From assembly GCA_963575745.1 (NCBI GenBank), contig CAUYUJ010006557.1:963501-1027500 (forward strand): a stretch of 64,000 bases of DNA, read 5' to 3'. Positions 34,236 through 43,839 of the stretch are shown in pieces. The stretch's first letter is position 1; each line of letters begins with the position of its first letter. Made by a program: the position numbers and the translations under genes. The DNA comes from Prorocentrum cordatum (Eukaryota; Sar; Dinophyceae; Prorocentrales; Prorocentraceae). Below the pieces are notes generated by a model that had not been told where the DNA came from, searched no databases, and saw only the letters and a list, made by a program, of their open reading frames with translations.

Positions 34236-34937
34236 CGTTGTTATCCTCCAAAGATTGCAAGCCAAGGCGGGGCTATCCTTTGCCCACTACACGTGTATGC
34301 ACACACCTTTTCTCCGAGGCGACCCGATGCATGCATGGCATCACCTCAGCGGCCTGGCGGCAGGAGCGAGCAAGGATGCCAGATTCAGAGCGAGGGCACC
34401 CAACCCATCAGACCAAATCAAGCACAAACGCGGGACAAGGCATTGAAAAAGGCAGCACTCAGCAGGATTATCTCACCGCTCGAGGCCTGTTCATAAACCT
34501 AACCTCCCTTAGCAACGCTGATATCTGTTCATAGCCTGGAGGTATGGGGGCAGCAGCGTTCTCCCTCTTTATGATACGTCCAAAACAAAGATCCGGCCTT
34601 ACAGTTTGGAGGCGGCTGCGGGGTCTGCTCTGGATGGGCTCCAGCCATACCAGTCAAGAAGGGAGAGGGCGCAAATTCGGCATCCTGTGCTCACGGGGCA
34701 GGCGGCCAAGAGGGGACACAGGAACGAAACCCGCACACAATGATATTTCTCTCTTTCCCTTCCTAACGGCTGGAACAATGATGCCCAACTCAGCTCCCTA
34801 GCCGGCTCCAACTTAACAGCAGCCGGCTCCAGCTTCGGCGTCGCCCACTTCTCGGCGGCGACAGCTAGTCAAAGGGGTGGGCTTCTGGGAAGGCGAGGTG
34901 CCTTCTCGGAAGGCCTCGTACCTTCTGCGGCCTTCCC

Positions 34938-34998
34938 TCCTCCTCCTCCTCCTCCTCCTCCTCCTCCTCCTCCTCCTCCTCCTCCTCCTCCTCCTCCT
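34938..34998. repeat. (CCT)n tract
   Basis: An uninterrupted CCT run on the plus strand. Confidence 0.95.
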
Positions 34999-35063
34999 AC
35001 TCTCTTCACAGAGCCCCGACGCCACGATTTCTTCACATCGTCGACACCCGGCGGTCTCGGCCC

Positions 35064-35240
35064 ATTCCTGAAGGGGCCCTGGGACACGCAAACAAATACA
35101 CACAAATAACAAGATTCCCTCCATTTTCCAATGTTTTCTGGGTTTTCGTCTTCCCCCCCACTTCCCACATTCTCCCATGTTTTTTTTTCGGGGGGGAATC
35201 GACGATCGATTGTGTCTGTGTGTTTTTGCCCCCTCCTGAT
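35064..35240. mobile_element. TIR element family E, copy 2
   Basis: GAAGGGGCCCTGGGACACGC at the left, GATTGTGTCTGTGTGTTTTT at the right, interior GGGTTTTCGTCTTCCCCC as in copy 1 at 4313. Sequences immediately left of this element (TTCACATCGTCGACACCCGG, from 35032) and right of the next element (from 35440) are the same, so elements E2 and B1 together lie between two direct copies of host sequence. Confidence 0.7.
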
Positions 35241-35243
35241 TTT

Positions 35244-35437
35244 TCGGGAGCGGCCAAAAAGGGGGGTGTCCAAGAGGAGGGGTGCAAATCATGACCGGCG
35301 GCATGTGCGCGGCCCAGCGGGGAGGCCAGGGACGTAATGAAATAAGAAGAGGCGGCATGAAATCTGGGGAAATCTCATGGCCCCCGCCATGATATCCACC
35401 CCCCCTAATCATCACCCCCCCTCTTTGCCGCCCCCGA
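35244..35437. mobile_element. TIR element family B, copy 1
   Basis: 194 bp from TCGGGAGCGGCCAAAAAGGG to CCGCCCCCGA. The interior contains GCAAATCATGACCGGCGGCA and a perfect-looking CATGGCCCCCGCCATG palindrome. Flanks ATTTT and ATCTT could be a 5-bp target duplication with one change. Copies 2 and 3 are at 40779 and 56884. Confidence 0.88.
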
Positions 35438-35643
35438 ATCTTCACATCGTCGACACCCGGCGGTCTCGACCCGTTCCCTGGGGCCGGCGCCTCCTCCCGA
35501 GCAGACCTCGGACGGCCCCTCTCTGGGGCCCGCCGGCGAGGACCCCTCGAGGCCGCAGAGCGGCCCAGGCACCCGCCGCCGTGCTCTTCGCCACCACGCG
35601 GGGGGGCGCTGGGCCGACCAGCCACGACTTCGGACGCCCGAAA

Positions 35644-35827
35644 TGCGTACTGCAAAAAATGGGTACAATGCCCAACAAGAACTGGTGTCCCAAACTAACC
35701 GCGGCCGCTGTTGGGCAGGCGGTCTTCTGTCGCAAATGGACACAGGCCGCGGCGGCGCGGACAGCGAGTCCTGTGCAAAATGAACAGGAACTGCTGTTGG
35801 GCAGTGTACCCATTCTCTCCGTACCCA
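35644..35827. mobile_element. TIR element family D, copy 3
   Basis: TGCGTACTGCAAAAAATGGG at the left end and CAGTGTACCCATTCTCTCCG near the right. The interior palindrome is slightly changed (AACCGCGGCCGCTGTT). Confidence 0.85.
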
Positions 35828-35910
35828 TTTTGTTTGTGCAGATGGTCCTTACCTAGAAGTCAAAAGATCCACCCCCACGAAGCCGTTTAGTTTAGTAAAC
35901 GCGCCTAAAG

Positions 35911-36083
35911 TCGGCGGTGGACAAACCTCCCTTTAGTAGACCTCCCCTTAGTGAAAACGGCCGGGGACCGAAACCGACGGACCTGGACCCGCAAAAATGA
36001 CGGCCGCGACGCCCCCTCGCGCACCGAAAACGGCCAATTCCTTACTCGACGTGTCTCAGGGTAGGAGGTCTGTCCACCCCCGA
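35911..36083. mobile_element. TIR element family N, copy 1, with exact 5-bp target duplication
   Basis: 173 bp from TCGGCGGTGGACAAACCTCC to GGTCTGTCCACCCCCGA. TAAAG flanks it on both sides (35906-35910 and 36084-36088). The second copy is at 38975-39145. TCGG...CCGA ends and the 5-bp duplication match the intron element at 56718-57197. Confidence 0.9.
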
Positions 36084-36271
36084 TAAAGAAGGAACCAACC
36101 AGGGCAGGGCTTAAAAGCCCAAGGCCGTTCCGTCAACGCCACATGTTCGGTCCGGGTGGTTCCTCCTCCCTTGATTACCCCCCCTGGGGGAAAACCCATC
36201 GCATCGACGATCTCTCGAGCAGGGGTGTCGACATCGATGGGCCCCCCCAGGGGGGCCAGGACCACAGCACC

Positions 36272-36334
36272 CCCCCTCCTCCTCCTCCTCCTCCTCCTCC
36301 TCCTCCTCCTCCTCCTCCTCCTCCTCCTCCTCCT
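36272..36334. repeat. (CCT)n tract
   Basis: An uninterrupted CCT run. A further mixed CCCTCCT run lies at 36590-36690. Confidence 0.95.
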
Positions 36335-36394
36335 CGGCCTGCCTGGGCCCCGGGGCGCCGCTGGCGCGCCGCGGCGCCGCGGCCCGTCAGTCCC

Positions 36395-36900
36395 ACGTGG
36401 CCTCGGCGAGCCTGCCGGTCTGGTGCTCGACGACGACGCCCGGGGCGCGCCGGCCGCCGAGGAGGCCCTGCGCGTCGTCGCCCGGGGTCACGAAGCGGCC
36501 GAGGAGGCGCTGCACGTGGCCCCCCTCGCCGGGCCGCGAGGGATCGACCCCTGGACGGTGCGTTTCGCTCTCGCTCTGTTTTTCCTTCCTCCTCCCTCCT
36601 TCCTCCTTTCTCGTTTTTCCTTCCTCCTCCCTCCTCCCTCCTCCCTCCTCCCTCCTCCCTCCTTCCCTCCTCCCTCCTCCCTCCTCCCTCTGTGGTCCAC
36701 GAAGCGGCCGAGGACTTTGAGGCCCGCCTCAAACTATCTGAACTAGCCACCAACTATTTTTCAGAGTTATGTTAAGAAGCTATAAGAAAAATAGAAGGAA
36801 ACTATAATGCAAAACGGCCGAGGAGGTTCTGCACGTGGCCCCCCTCGCAGGGCCGCCAGGGATCGACCCCTGGACGGTGCGTTTCGCTCTCGCTCTGTGC
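36395..36900 (+). other. Possible exons with a duplicated segment
   Basis: A plus frame reads GLVLDDDARGAPAAEEALRV, then HEAAEEALHVAPLAGPRGID and P-W-T. It ends at a GTGCGT that would serve as a donor (near 36558). The last 75 bp (36506-36580) recur at 36822-36900 with the same downstream GTGCGT. Between them, after a pyrimidine-rich tract, 36697-36770 reads VVHEAAEDFEARLKLSELAT. The repeated H-E-A-A-E theme looks like duplicated exons, but I recognise no family and the splice sites are unproven. Confidence 0.35.
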
Positions 36901-36915
36901 TGGTGGTCCTAGGAA

Positions 36916-37072
36916 GGCACCAACTATACACCAACACCGATCCTGGCCAGGATCACCCTGGGCCCAGGATCGGTGTATACGCCATCCTGTCTTGCGCAAG
37001 AAGGCATATACACCGATCCTGGGCCCACGCTGATCCTGGGCCAGGATCGGTGTTGGTGTATAGTTGGTGCCC
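36916..37072. mobile_element. Near-perfect 157-bp fold-back element (K)
   Basis: The left arm (GGCACCAACTATACACCAAC, then ACCGATCCTGG...GGGCCCAGGATCGGTGTATA) and the right arm are reverse complements over about 70 bp with a handful of differences. The loop TCTTGCGCAAGA is itself self-complementary. Flanks CCTAGGA and CCGAGGT may be a target duplication. Transcribed from either strand it would form a long hairpin. Confidence 0.9.
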
Positions 37073-37508
37073 TCCGAGGTCCCTCGTGGCGCCTCTCCCG
37101 TCCGCCGCTGCTGCAAACCGGGGTCAGACGCATGCGGCTCGCGAAACCGCAAGCAAAAACCGTGCAGGTCGACCCCTCTGCCAATCGCCGGAGCAGCATG
37201 GGCTCGGCCCTGAAGGGGTCCGCGCGGGCTCCTCGGAGTGAGATCCAGCGGTTCTGGAGGCCGCATCTTGGCAATGAGTCCCCAAACGTGGTGGTGACAA
37301 CACCCGGCGGTGAATCTCGGGCGACTTGGTGTCACCGCCCGGTCTGGGGACTCGTGCGGTTCTTCGAGGATGTCCTGGACGCCAGTGGGTCCAGGAATGC
37401 CAAATCCCGGCGGTGACCCCGTGTCCACAGACCGGCAGTGACTTCTTGGGGGATTCCAGGTCGCCACCTGATATCTCGCCACCTGGCTCGGGGGCTCCCA
37501 AGCTTAAT

Positions 37509-37742
37509 GGGCCCTGGAAACGACAAGGCCGTTTTTTTACCGGTTCCGTTTTGCCGTTTTTTTGCGGGTACCGACGCCGTTTTTTTACCGGTTCCATCGC
37601 CGTTGTTTGACCAGTTCCGGCTCCGATTCCAATCCTGGAGCCGTTGTTTTGCCGTTTCCGGTCGCTTTTTTTTTGCCGTTTCCATTTTCACGGGGCATTT
37701 TTCTGGAAACGGTAAAAAACGGCCCTGCTGTTTCCGGGGCCC
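37509..37742. mobile_element. TIR element O with internal repeats
   Basis: The left arm GGGCCCTGGAAACGACAAGG followed by CCGTTTTTTTACCGGTTCC pairs with a right arm GGAAACGGTAAAAAACGGCC...GTTTCCGGGGCCC. In between, four to five degenerate copies of GCCGTTTTTTTACCGGTTCC occur. One copy in the window. Confidence 0.75.
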
Positions 37743-38157
37743 ACAAAGCTCCCAAGGTCCTGGAGGACGCATCGGGCGCCGCGGCCGTTCCAGGGTCCAG
37801 GGCGCTCCGGGGCGCTCCGAGAGCGTTCCAGATTGCCCGTAAGCGCAGTGCGCTGGTCCTGAGCCCGCCGGACTCCCCCCACCACACACTCCTCCCCCGG
37901 GCGCGCGGCGCGGGAATGCCGTTGCACAAGAGAGATACAGTGAGCGATCCCGATGAACCATGCAACACGTTTCCCGAGAAACGTCCTTCGAAATGTCCAC
38001 TGCACTGCAAAATCAGATGTGACGATGGAAGACATGCTGTTTTCAAAGCCGCTGTTGAATAGTTTTTGGGCAGGGGGCCGCGGGCACGAGGGGCCACGCT
38101 GGCGGGTGGGCACTGACGGTGGTGATCATCGACCTGGGATCGACGACCCGTCGCCTC

Positions 38158-38283
38158 GCCATCGCTCGGACGTCCATTCCCTGTTTTTGTTTCGGTCTCG
38201 TGCGTGGTTTTTTCCGCCCAGTGATCAAGGATGCTCCTCGATGGTCCTCGCCGAAGGAAAAATGCACACGTCCGAGCGATGCC
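38158..38283. mobile_element. TIR element family I, copy 1
   Basis: GCCATCGCTCGGACGTCCAT at the left, CACGTCCGAGCGATGCC at the right. The interior TCAAGGATGCTCCTCGATGG is shared with copy 2 at 40014. Confidence 0.85.
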
Positions 38284-38307
38284 AAGTCGCCGATAGCGAT
38301 CGACGGT

Positions 38308-38387
38308 GGGCTCCTCCTCCTCCTCCGCCTCCTCCTCCTCCTCCTCCCTCCTCCTCCTCCTCCTCCGCCTCCTCCTCCTCCTCCTGA
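38308..38387. repeat. (CCT)n/(CCG) tract
   Basis: A CCT run with interspersed CCG and CCCT. It is flanked on both sides by GATCGACGGTGGGCTCC. Confidence 0.95.
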
Positions 38388-38743
38388 TCGACGGTGGGCT
38401 CCCGATGCGAAGAAGCGCATGCTCCTGGGCGGGGGCGGCGATAAGGCCCCCACAAGGCGCCCAGTAGGCGACCTGGAGGTCGACGCGTCGCCCCGTGGGC
38501 TGACGCCGGGCTGGTGCCCCGTACAGTTCTGTTGTTGCCATTCCCCTCGAGGACCACATCCCAGAAGTGAGTTCGAGCACCCGGGAAGGTGCCAGAAGAG
38601 TGCCAGAAGAGTGTCGAAACGGTGTCGGGCGAGTGTCTCCCAGGGCCCGCCGCGTGACAACCCTGGAGTTTCGGTACTTTTTTGGGCGCTCGAAATTCTT
38701 CCTGGTGATCAAGGCTAAAAGTAGGCTGGAGCATCATAACCCT

Positions 38744-38881
38744 ACAGGCCGATTGTGGACGACAAAATAAAAAACAGTCAAACAATGCCTAAACCATATC
38801 CCAAAAATGCCCCAAAATACTGGTCCCCCGACTATCTTTCGACTATTCTTGAATCTTCTCCCTGTAGAGGCACAGGCCCGA
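38744..38881. mobile_element. TIR element family C, copy 3, with 9-bp target duplication
   Basis: The element runs from ACAGGCCGATTGTGGACGAC to CCTGTAGAGGCACAGGCCCGA. CATAACCCT precedes it (38735-38743) and follows it (38882-38890). The interior has GGTCCCCCGACTATCTTTCG, shared with copies at 41826 and 63100. Confidence 0.8.
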
Positions 38882-38974
38882 CATAACCCTGGGTCATCCC
38901 ACCCCCCCAGCGTTGCCAGAGAGGAGGCCAAGGGCCGACGTACATGCACGTATGCATGAGCGCATGGGCCCAAT

Positions 38975-39145
38975 TCGGCGGTGGACAAATCTCCCTTTAA
39001 TAGACCTCCCCTTAATGAAAACGGCCTGGGACCGAAACCGACGGAACTGGACCCGCAAAAATGACGGCCGCGACGCCCTCTCGCGAAGCGAAAACGGCCA
39101 ATTCCTTAATCGACGTGTCAGGGTAGGAGGTCTGTCCACCCCCGA
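38975..39145. mobile_element. TIR element family N, copy 2
   Basis: 171 bp from TCGGCGGTGGACAAATCTCC to GGTCTGTCCACCCCCGA, about 90% like copy 1 by eye. Flanks CCAAT and CCAGT are a likely 5-bp target duplication with one change. Confidence 0.9.
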
Positions 39146-39169
39146 CCAGTACACGCTTGCTGCGCTTGC

Positions 39170-40010
39170 CACATGCGGACGAACGCGTGGCCGCCTGCAC
39201 ACATGCGCAGATCTCTGCACAACCTAGTCGTGTATGAAGCCGAGCGTTCTGCCCCCCAGGTCGTCGCGTCCTCCTCCTCCTCCTCCTCCTCCTCCTCCTC
39301 CTCCTCCTCCTCCTCCTCCTCCATGAACGCATGGCCGCTTGCATACATGCGCAGATCTCTGCCTGGAGATCGGGGCTCCCCAGCGCCGACCCAGGGAGCC
39401 CGCGCGGGCTCCCAGAGCCAGACGCCCGACGATCTGTTGCTGTGTCGAGGCGCGGCCTCGGGGGTCCCAACGCCTGCCCCGGGGCAGATTCCTCGCCCTG
39501 GATCCACGCGTGGATGGTCCTGGGGCCTCGTGAGCGGGCCCTGGAGGCCCAGAGCGAAGAAGAGACGCCAATTGAACAAAACTCCTGGAATATCCGATGG
39601 GCCAGGCGCCCGACGACCTGCTGCCTTGTCGAGGGCGCGGCCCCAGGGGCCTCAAAACGCCTGCATACGTGCGCAGATTTCTCGCCCTGGGATCCACGTG
39701 TGGATCCTGGGGCCCGCGAGCAGGCCCTGGAGGTCCAGAGCGAAGAAGAGACGCCCTCCTCCTCCTCCTCCTCCTCCTCCTCTTCCACCTCCTCCTCCTC
39801 CTCCTCCTCCTCCTCCCTCCTTTCCTCCTCCTCCTCGTTCTCCTCCTCCTCGTTCTCCTCCTCCTCGTTCTCCTCCTCCTCTCCTCCTCCTCCTCCTCCT
39901 CCTCCTCCTCCTCCTCCTCCTCCTCCTCCTCCTCCTCCTCCTGGGAACTGCCGGTGCGAATCCATGTGTGATGGTCCTGGGGCCCGTGAACGGGCCCTGG
40001 CTGGGCATCG
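39170..40010. repeat. CCT tracts within locally duplicated sequence
   Basis: Perfect CCT runs at 39269-39322 and, longer with CTCGTT interruptions, at 39753-39942. Around them, blocks such as GGCCCAGAGCGAAGAAGAGA (39548, 40138; diverged at 39729) and ATGCGCAGATCTCTGC (39203, 39348) recur, showing local segmental duplication. No gene is recognised. Confidence 0.8.
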
Positions 40011-40013
40011 CTC

Positions 40014-40129
40014 GGACGTCCATTCCCTGTGTTTTTGTTCGGTTTCGTGCGTGGTTTTTTCGCCAAATGATCAAGGATGCTCCTCGATGGTCCTCGCCGA
40101 AGGACAAATGCACACGTCTGAGCGATGCC
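40014..40129. mobile_element. TIR element family I, copy 2
   Basis: GGCATCGCTCGGACGTCCAT at the left and CACACGTCTGAGCGATGCC at the right. It shares the interior of copy 1, including the GTTCGGTTTCGTGCGTGG stretch. Confidence 0.85.
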
Positions 40130-40307
40130 ATGCTGGAGGCCCAGAGCGAAGAAGAGACGCCAATTGAACAAAAATCATGGAATATCTGAGGGAACCAGAA
40201 GGTAGTGATACCGCTGCTCCCTGGACCTCTCCTGGGGTGCCCCTTGGCCAGAATCTCAAGCAGAATCCAGTCGTGACGGCGAGGGTCCTCCAGGACGAGC
40301 AGGGGTA

Positions 40308-40545
40308 TCTAGAGGCCCCCCAGATGGGGTCAGAGTCAATGGGGTTGGAGGATCATGCCGCATCGCCGATGCATCGACGATGCATCGGCGATGCGTCGGC
40401 GATGCATCGTCTAAGTCGGCCATGCATGCATCGGCGCCATGACCGTGAAAAGTCGAGCTCCACATCGACCCGCATCGCCCATGCATAGGCGATGCGGCGC
40501 GATCTTCCGACCCCATCTGCTCGGACCCCATCCAGGAGGCCCAGG
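40308..40545. mobile_element. TIR element family H, copy 2
   Basis: Left GAGGCCCCCCAGATGGGGTC, right GACCCCATCCAGGAGGCCCA. Inner arms are CCGCATCGCCGATGCATCG and its complement. The centre is expanded with extra GATGCATCG units compared with copy 1. Confidence 0.8.
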
Positions 40546-40637
40546 ATCGGGGAAACGTGAGACTCGATTGTCCGCCAGAACTCGGGTCTGCCGACGCATT
40601 TTTTGTGACGAGCCCGTCCAGGATCTTGCCAGTCCAG

Positions 40638-40756
40638 CTTTAGGTCGGGCATGTCCCCCTACGGGCGGATTTTGGGGCGAGAAATCTACAACGCTCCAAA
40701 GGTACCCCAATAGATGTTTGAATATTCCTCCTGTAGAGGGACAGGCCCGACTTAAG
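40638..40756. mobile_element. TIR element family C, copy 1
   Basis: Left TTTAGGTCGGGCATGTCCCC, right GGGACAGGCCCGACTTA. The 11-bp flanks AGTCCAGCTTT (40631) and AGTCCGGCTTT (40755) overlap the ends and suggest an 8-11-bp duplication. A family B element begins only 22 bp further right. Confidence 0.8.
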
Positions 40757-40778
40757 TCCGGCTTTCGCTCGCCCTCCC

Positions 40779-40972
40779 TCGGGAGCGGCAAAGAGGGGGG
40801 TGTCGAAGAGGGGGGGGTGCAAATCATGACCGGCGGCATGTGCGCGGCCCAGCGGGCGGGCCAGGGACGTAATGAAATAAGAAGGGGCGCCACGAAATCT
40901 GGGGAAATATCATGGCCCCCGCCATGATATCCACCCCCCCCTAGTCATCACCCCCCTCTTTTCCGCCCCCGA
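40779..40972. mobile_element. TIR element family B, copy 2, with 17-bp direct repeat
   Basis: 194 bp with the same ends and interior as copy 1. CTTTCGCTCGCCCTCCC lies immediately left (40762-40778) and CTTTCGCTCGCCCCCCC immediately right (40973-40989), an unusually long duplication for a TIR element. Confidence 0.88.
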
Positions 40973-41156
40973 CTTTCGCTCGCCCCCCCCGCGGCCTCCT
41001 CGGGGCGCTCCCCGGGCGGCTCCTCGCCGGGGCACACGCACATGACCTCGCGAGGCGAGGCGAGGCGCCGGGCGTGCGCCCCGACGGGGGGGACGGCCCT
41101 GCAGGGGCGCGGCGTGCGGGCCAAGGCCCGGTCAGAGCTGGAGGTCGGTGTCGTGG

Positions 41157-41359
41157 TACGTACGGCAGGTTCGCGTCGTGTCGACCCCGGCGTTGGTTTC
41201 TGACACCGCGGGGATCGTTCAACCTTGAACGATCGGCCGTTTCCGAAACGTCCAAATCGTTCCACATCGAACGATTCTGGGTCGCCGGCGGCGTTCAACC
41301 TTGAACGCCCGCGCTGGGGTCGCCGCTGGTCGACACGACGCAAACCTACCGTACGTAAC
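41157..41359. mobile_element. TIR element M
   Basis: GTACGTACGGCAGGTTCGCG and on to TCGTGTCGACC at the left pairs with GGTCGACACGACGCAAACCT and on to ACCGTACGTAAC at the right, a TIR of about 30 bp. Inside, GTTCAACCTTGAACG occurs twice. Confidence 0.85.
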
Positions 41360-41504
41360 AAGTTTCCCTTCCAGTGCAGCCCAGTGCTGCTGGTCTGCAG
41401 CAGAGCGTGACCATCGTTTACAATCGTTGCCGTCGTCGTCGCTGCTGTGCATAATGTGCTCCGCGCACAGAACTATTGGCCGCGCGCCCTCTCCGGGCGC
41501 CTGT

Positions 41505-41672
41505 ACGGAGGAGGGGGAGGAGGGGGAGGGGGAGGGGGAGGGGGGGGAGGGGAGGGGGAGGGGGAGGGGGAGGGGGAGGGGGAGGAGGAGGAGGAGGAGG
41601 AGGAGGAGGAGGAGGAGGAGGAGGAGGAGGAGGAGGAGGAGGAGGAGGAGGAGGAGGAGGAGGAGGAGGCGG
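41505..41672. repeat. (GGA)n/(GGGGGA)n tract
   Basis: A polypurine run on the plus strand of more than 150 bp: first GAGGGG units, then perfect GGA. It is opposite in strand sense to most tracts in 34-40 kb. Confidence 0.95.
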
Positions 41673-41825
41673 AGGCGTCGTCGTCGCTGCTGTGCACAGC
41701 ACATGACCTCGCGGCCGGCGGTGAAGAGGGCGGCGGCCGCCTCGTTGTCGTCGCCCGCGCCGTCGCCGGGGACGGGCGCAGGACCGCGCCGCGCCTCTCG
41801 AGGGAAGGAGAGACTCCAGACTACC

Positions 41826-41991
41826 CTTTAGGTCGGGCGTGCCCCCCAAACAGGGGGATTTCGGGCGAAAAATAAAACCGTCCCCAAAAGATACTCCCCA
41901 AACGCTCGAAAATAGTGAAAACAACAGTCCCCAGACTATTTTTGGACTAGTTTTGAGCATTCCTGCTGTAGAGGGACAGGCCCGACTTAAG
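41826..41991. mobile_element. TIR element family C, copy 2
   Basis: Left CTTTAGGTCGGGCGTGCCCC, right TAGAGGGACAGGCCCGACTT and AAG. The interior CAGTCCCCAGACTATTTTTG is A/T-richer than its surroundings. Flanking AGACTACCC/AGATCACCC may be the duplication. Confidence 0.8.
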
Positions 41992-42177
41992 ATCACCCGT
42001 CGGTCGGAAAAAGTGGGTCGAAGCATGAAGTGGGAAGGCGGTGAAAGCAGATTGGGCTTCCGCCCGCTCCCTGAAGAGGAAGGAAGAGGGAAAACCACTC
42101 GATCATTGAAGTAGAAAGGCGCCCAAAGTAGACTGGGATCTGGGAATCCAGAAACCCCTACTTTCAACGATCGACGC

Positions 42178-42403
42178 GTACAGAGGCCTCTCAAAGCGGG
42201 TGCAATGGGGTCCGAGCAGGTGGGGCCGAAGGATCGCGCCACATCGCCGTGCATCGGCGATGCGTCTGCGATGCACGGAGGATGTATCGACGTGGAGAAA
42301 GCCAGGCTCCATCCACATCCAGCCGCATCGCCGATGCATCGGCGATGCGCCGCGATCCTCCGACCCCATCTGCTCGGGCCTCATCTGGGAGGCCTTGACT
42401 GTC
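42178..42403. mobile_element. TIR element family H, copy 3
   Basis: Outer left GAGGCCTCTCAAAGCGGGTG and ATGGGGTCCGAGCAG pair with CTGCTCGGGCCTCATCTGGG and AGGCC. The inner palindromic GATGCATCGGCGATG arms are conserved. Confidence 0.75.
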
Positions 42404-42537
42404 CAAGGCGAGTCGAGTCGAGTCGCGCCCTGCACAGGAGAAACTTGCCCCAACGAAAGGGAGGGCGGCGTGCTGCTACCAGGCAGGCGGGCCCGCCCGG
42501 AGCAGCGAGGTTTGAAAGTACAAGTAGTGAAACAAGC

Positions 42538-42650
42538 AGAAGAGGAGGAGGAGGAGGAGGAGGAGGAGGAGGAGGAGGAGGTGGAGCAGAAGCAGGAGAG
42601 GAGAAGCAGGAGAGGAGCAGAAGCAGGAGAGCAGGAGAACCAAGGTGGAG
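42538..42650. repeat. (GGA)n tract with GAGCAGAAGCAG units
   Basis: A GGA run at about 42540-42583, then degenerate AGGAGAGCAGAAGC repeats, followed near 42672 by (CA)n. Confidence 0.9.
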
Positions 42651-42701
42651 AGATGGAAGCAGGAGAACGAGGCACACACACACACACACATCAGCCCTGG
42701 T

Positions 42702-42794
42702 CAGGCCCAGGTTGAGCCCAGGATCGGTTCGCACGCCGCCCTGGCTTGGCGAGCAAAGCGTGCGCAACCGATCCTGCTCCCAAGGTGGGCCTGG
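42702..42794. mobile_element. Short fold-back element L
   Basis: CAGGCCCAGGTTGAGCCCAG then GATCGGTTCGCACGC at the left; GCGTGCGCAACCGATCCTGC then TCCCAAGGTGGGCCTGG at the right. The GGATCGGT core resembles element K at 36916. Confidence 0.75.
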
Positions 42795-43839
42795 ACAAGA
42801 TCGAAAGAACGAATCAACGTCAGCCTTGCGCCAGACGGCGCGCGAGCAGGGTGAGATAGGAGATAAGTAGTGTCGAAATGCAGCACTATTTACAACTGGT
42901 GCCATTTCTTTACCGCCGACTCCCATGAGGCCGCTGCTCTGCCGTCGCGGCGGAAGAATGCAGACACGGCCTCCCGGGAGCCAGCCACGGACAGACGCCT
43001 TGCCAGGATCGGTGCGTGAATAACTCCCTCCGCCCAAGGCAGAGCTCTCGAGGGTGGGCAGAAGAGGGTGTCAAGAGGCAACTTCTGGAGGGTCTGCGCA
43101 AGACAACTTGAGGGCCATTCAGCCCCGAGTAAGGGCAAGTCCAAGACTCAGCCCGAGTAAGCTAGATCAAGCGGGCTTACGCCGGATTAGATGGGATTGT
43201 GCCAGAGTGGGCTGTTCGGCCACGGATATGCTGTTGGCCTCTGGTAGGTGGCTACATCCGCCGACCCTACCCGCACCAACCATCGATTCTCCTTGATGGA
43301 TGGGAGGCGGGGACAGGGTTCGGAGATCGCCACGTGTTCGACGAATTCCGAACTCTACCCCCGCCGCCCATCGTGCTGTCTGGTATCGTTGATCGGCGAG
43401 GGTGCTCCAGGTCTCTCAATAAGCGTGGGGGAGTGGATCGCGTGGGGGGGTGGGAAACCGCTGTCCTTCGGGGGGCGTGGGGAGGTTGGGGAGCGAGAGG
43501 GGGTGGGATTGGGGCGCGTGGGGGGACGGGCAAGGGGCGTCGGACAGGTTGGCACGGGGGGGTGCTTATTGAAGGATGTGGAGTAGGCTTAGGATTTGGC
43601 CGCCGAGCTGTAGCAGCGTGGATCGCGCAGGCCTTGAATGGTCGCGGCTTCGGCGCAGGACGCCTGGAGCTTCGGCCGATGATGGGCCACTGGCGGCGTT
43701 CGGCGGTGCGCGCCCGCGCTGGCGTCGCCACTGCGCCGAGTCGATGCAGTCAAAACCTATGACAAGGACGGGCAAGAAGGACGCGAGGATCTTGGCCGCA
43801 GAAGTTGGCATGTTTTAGGCGGCGGGATGCACACCCCAG
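42795..43839. other. No recognisable gene
   Basis: GC-rich sequence, very G-rich on the plus strand at 43420-43560. Open frames are present on both strands but no conserved block is seen. Confidence 0.45.
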
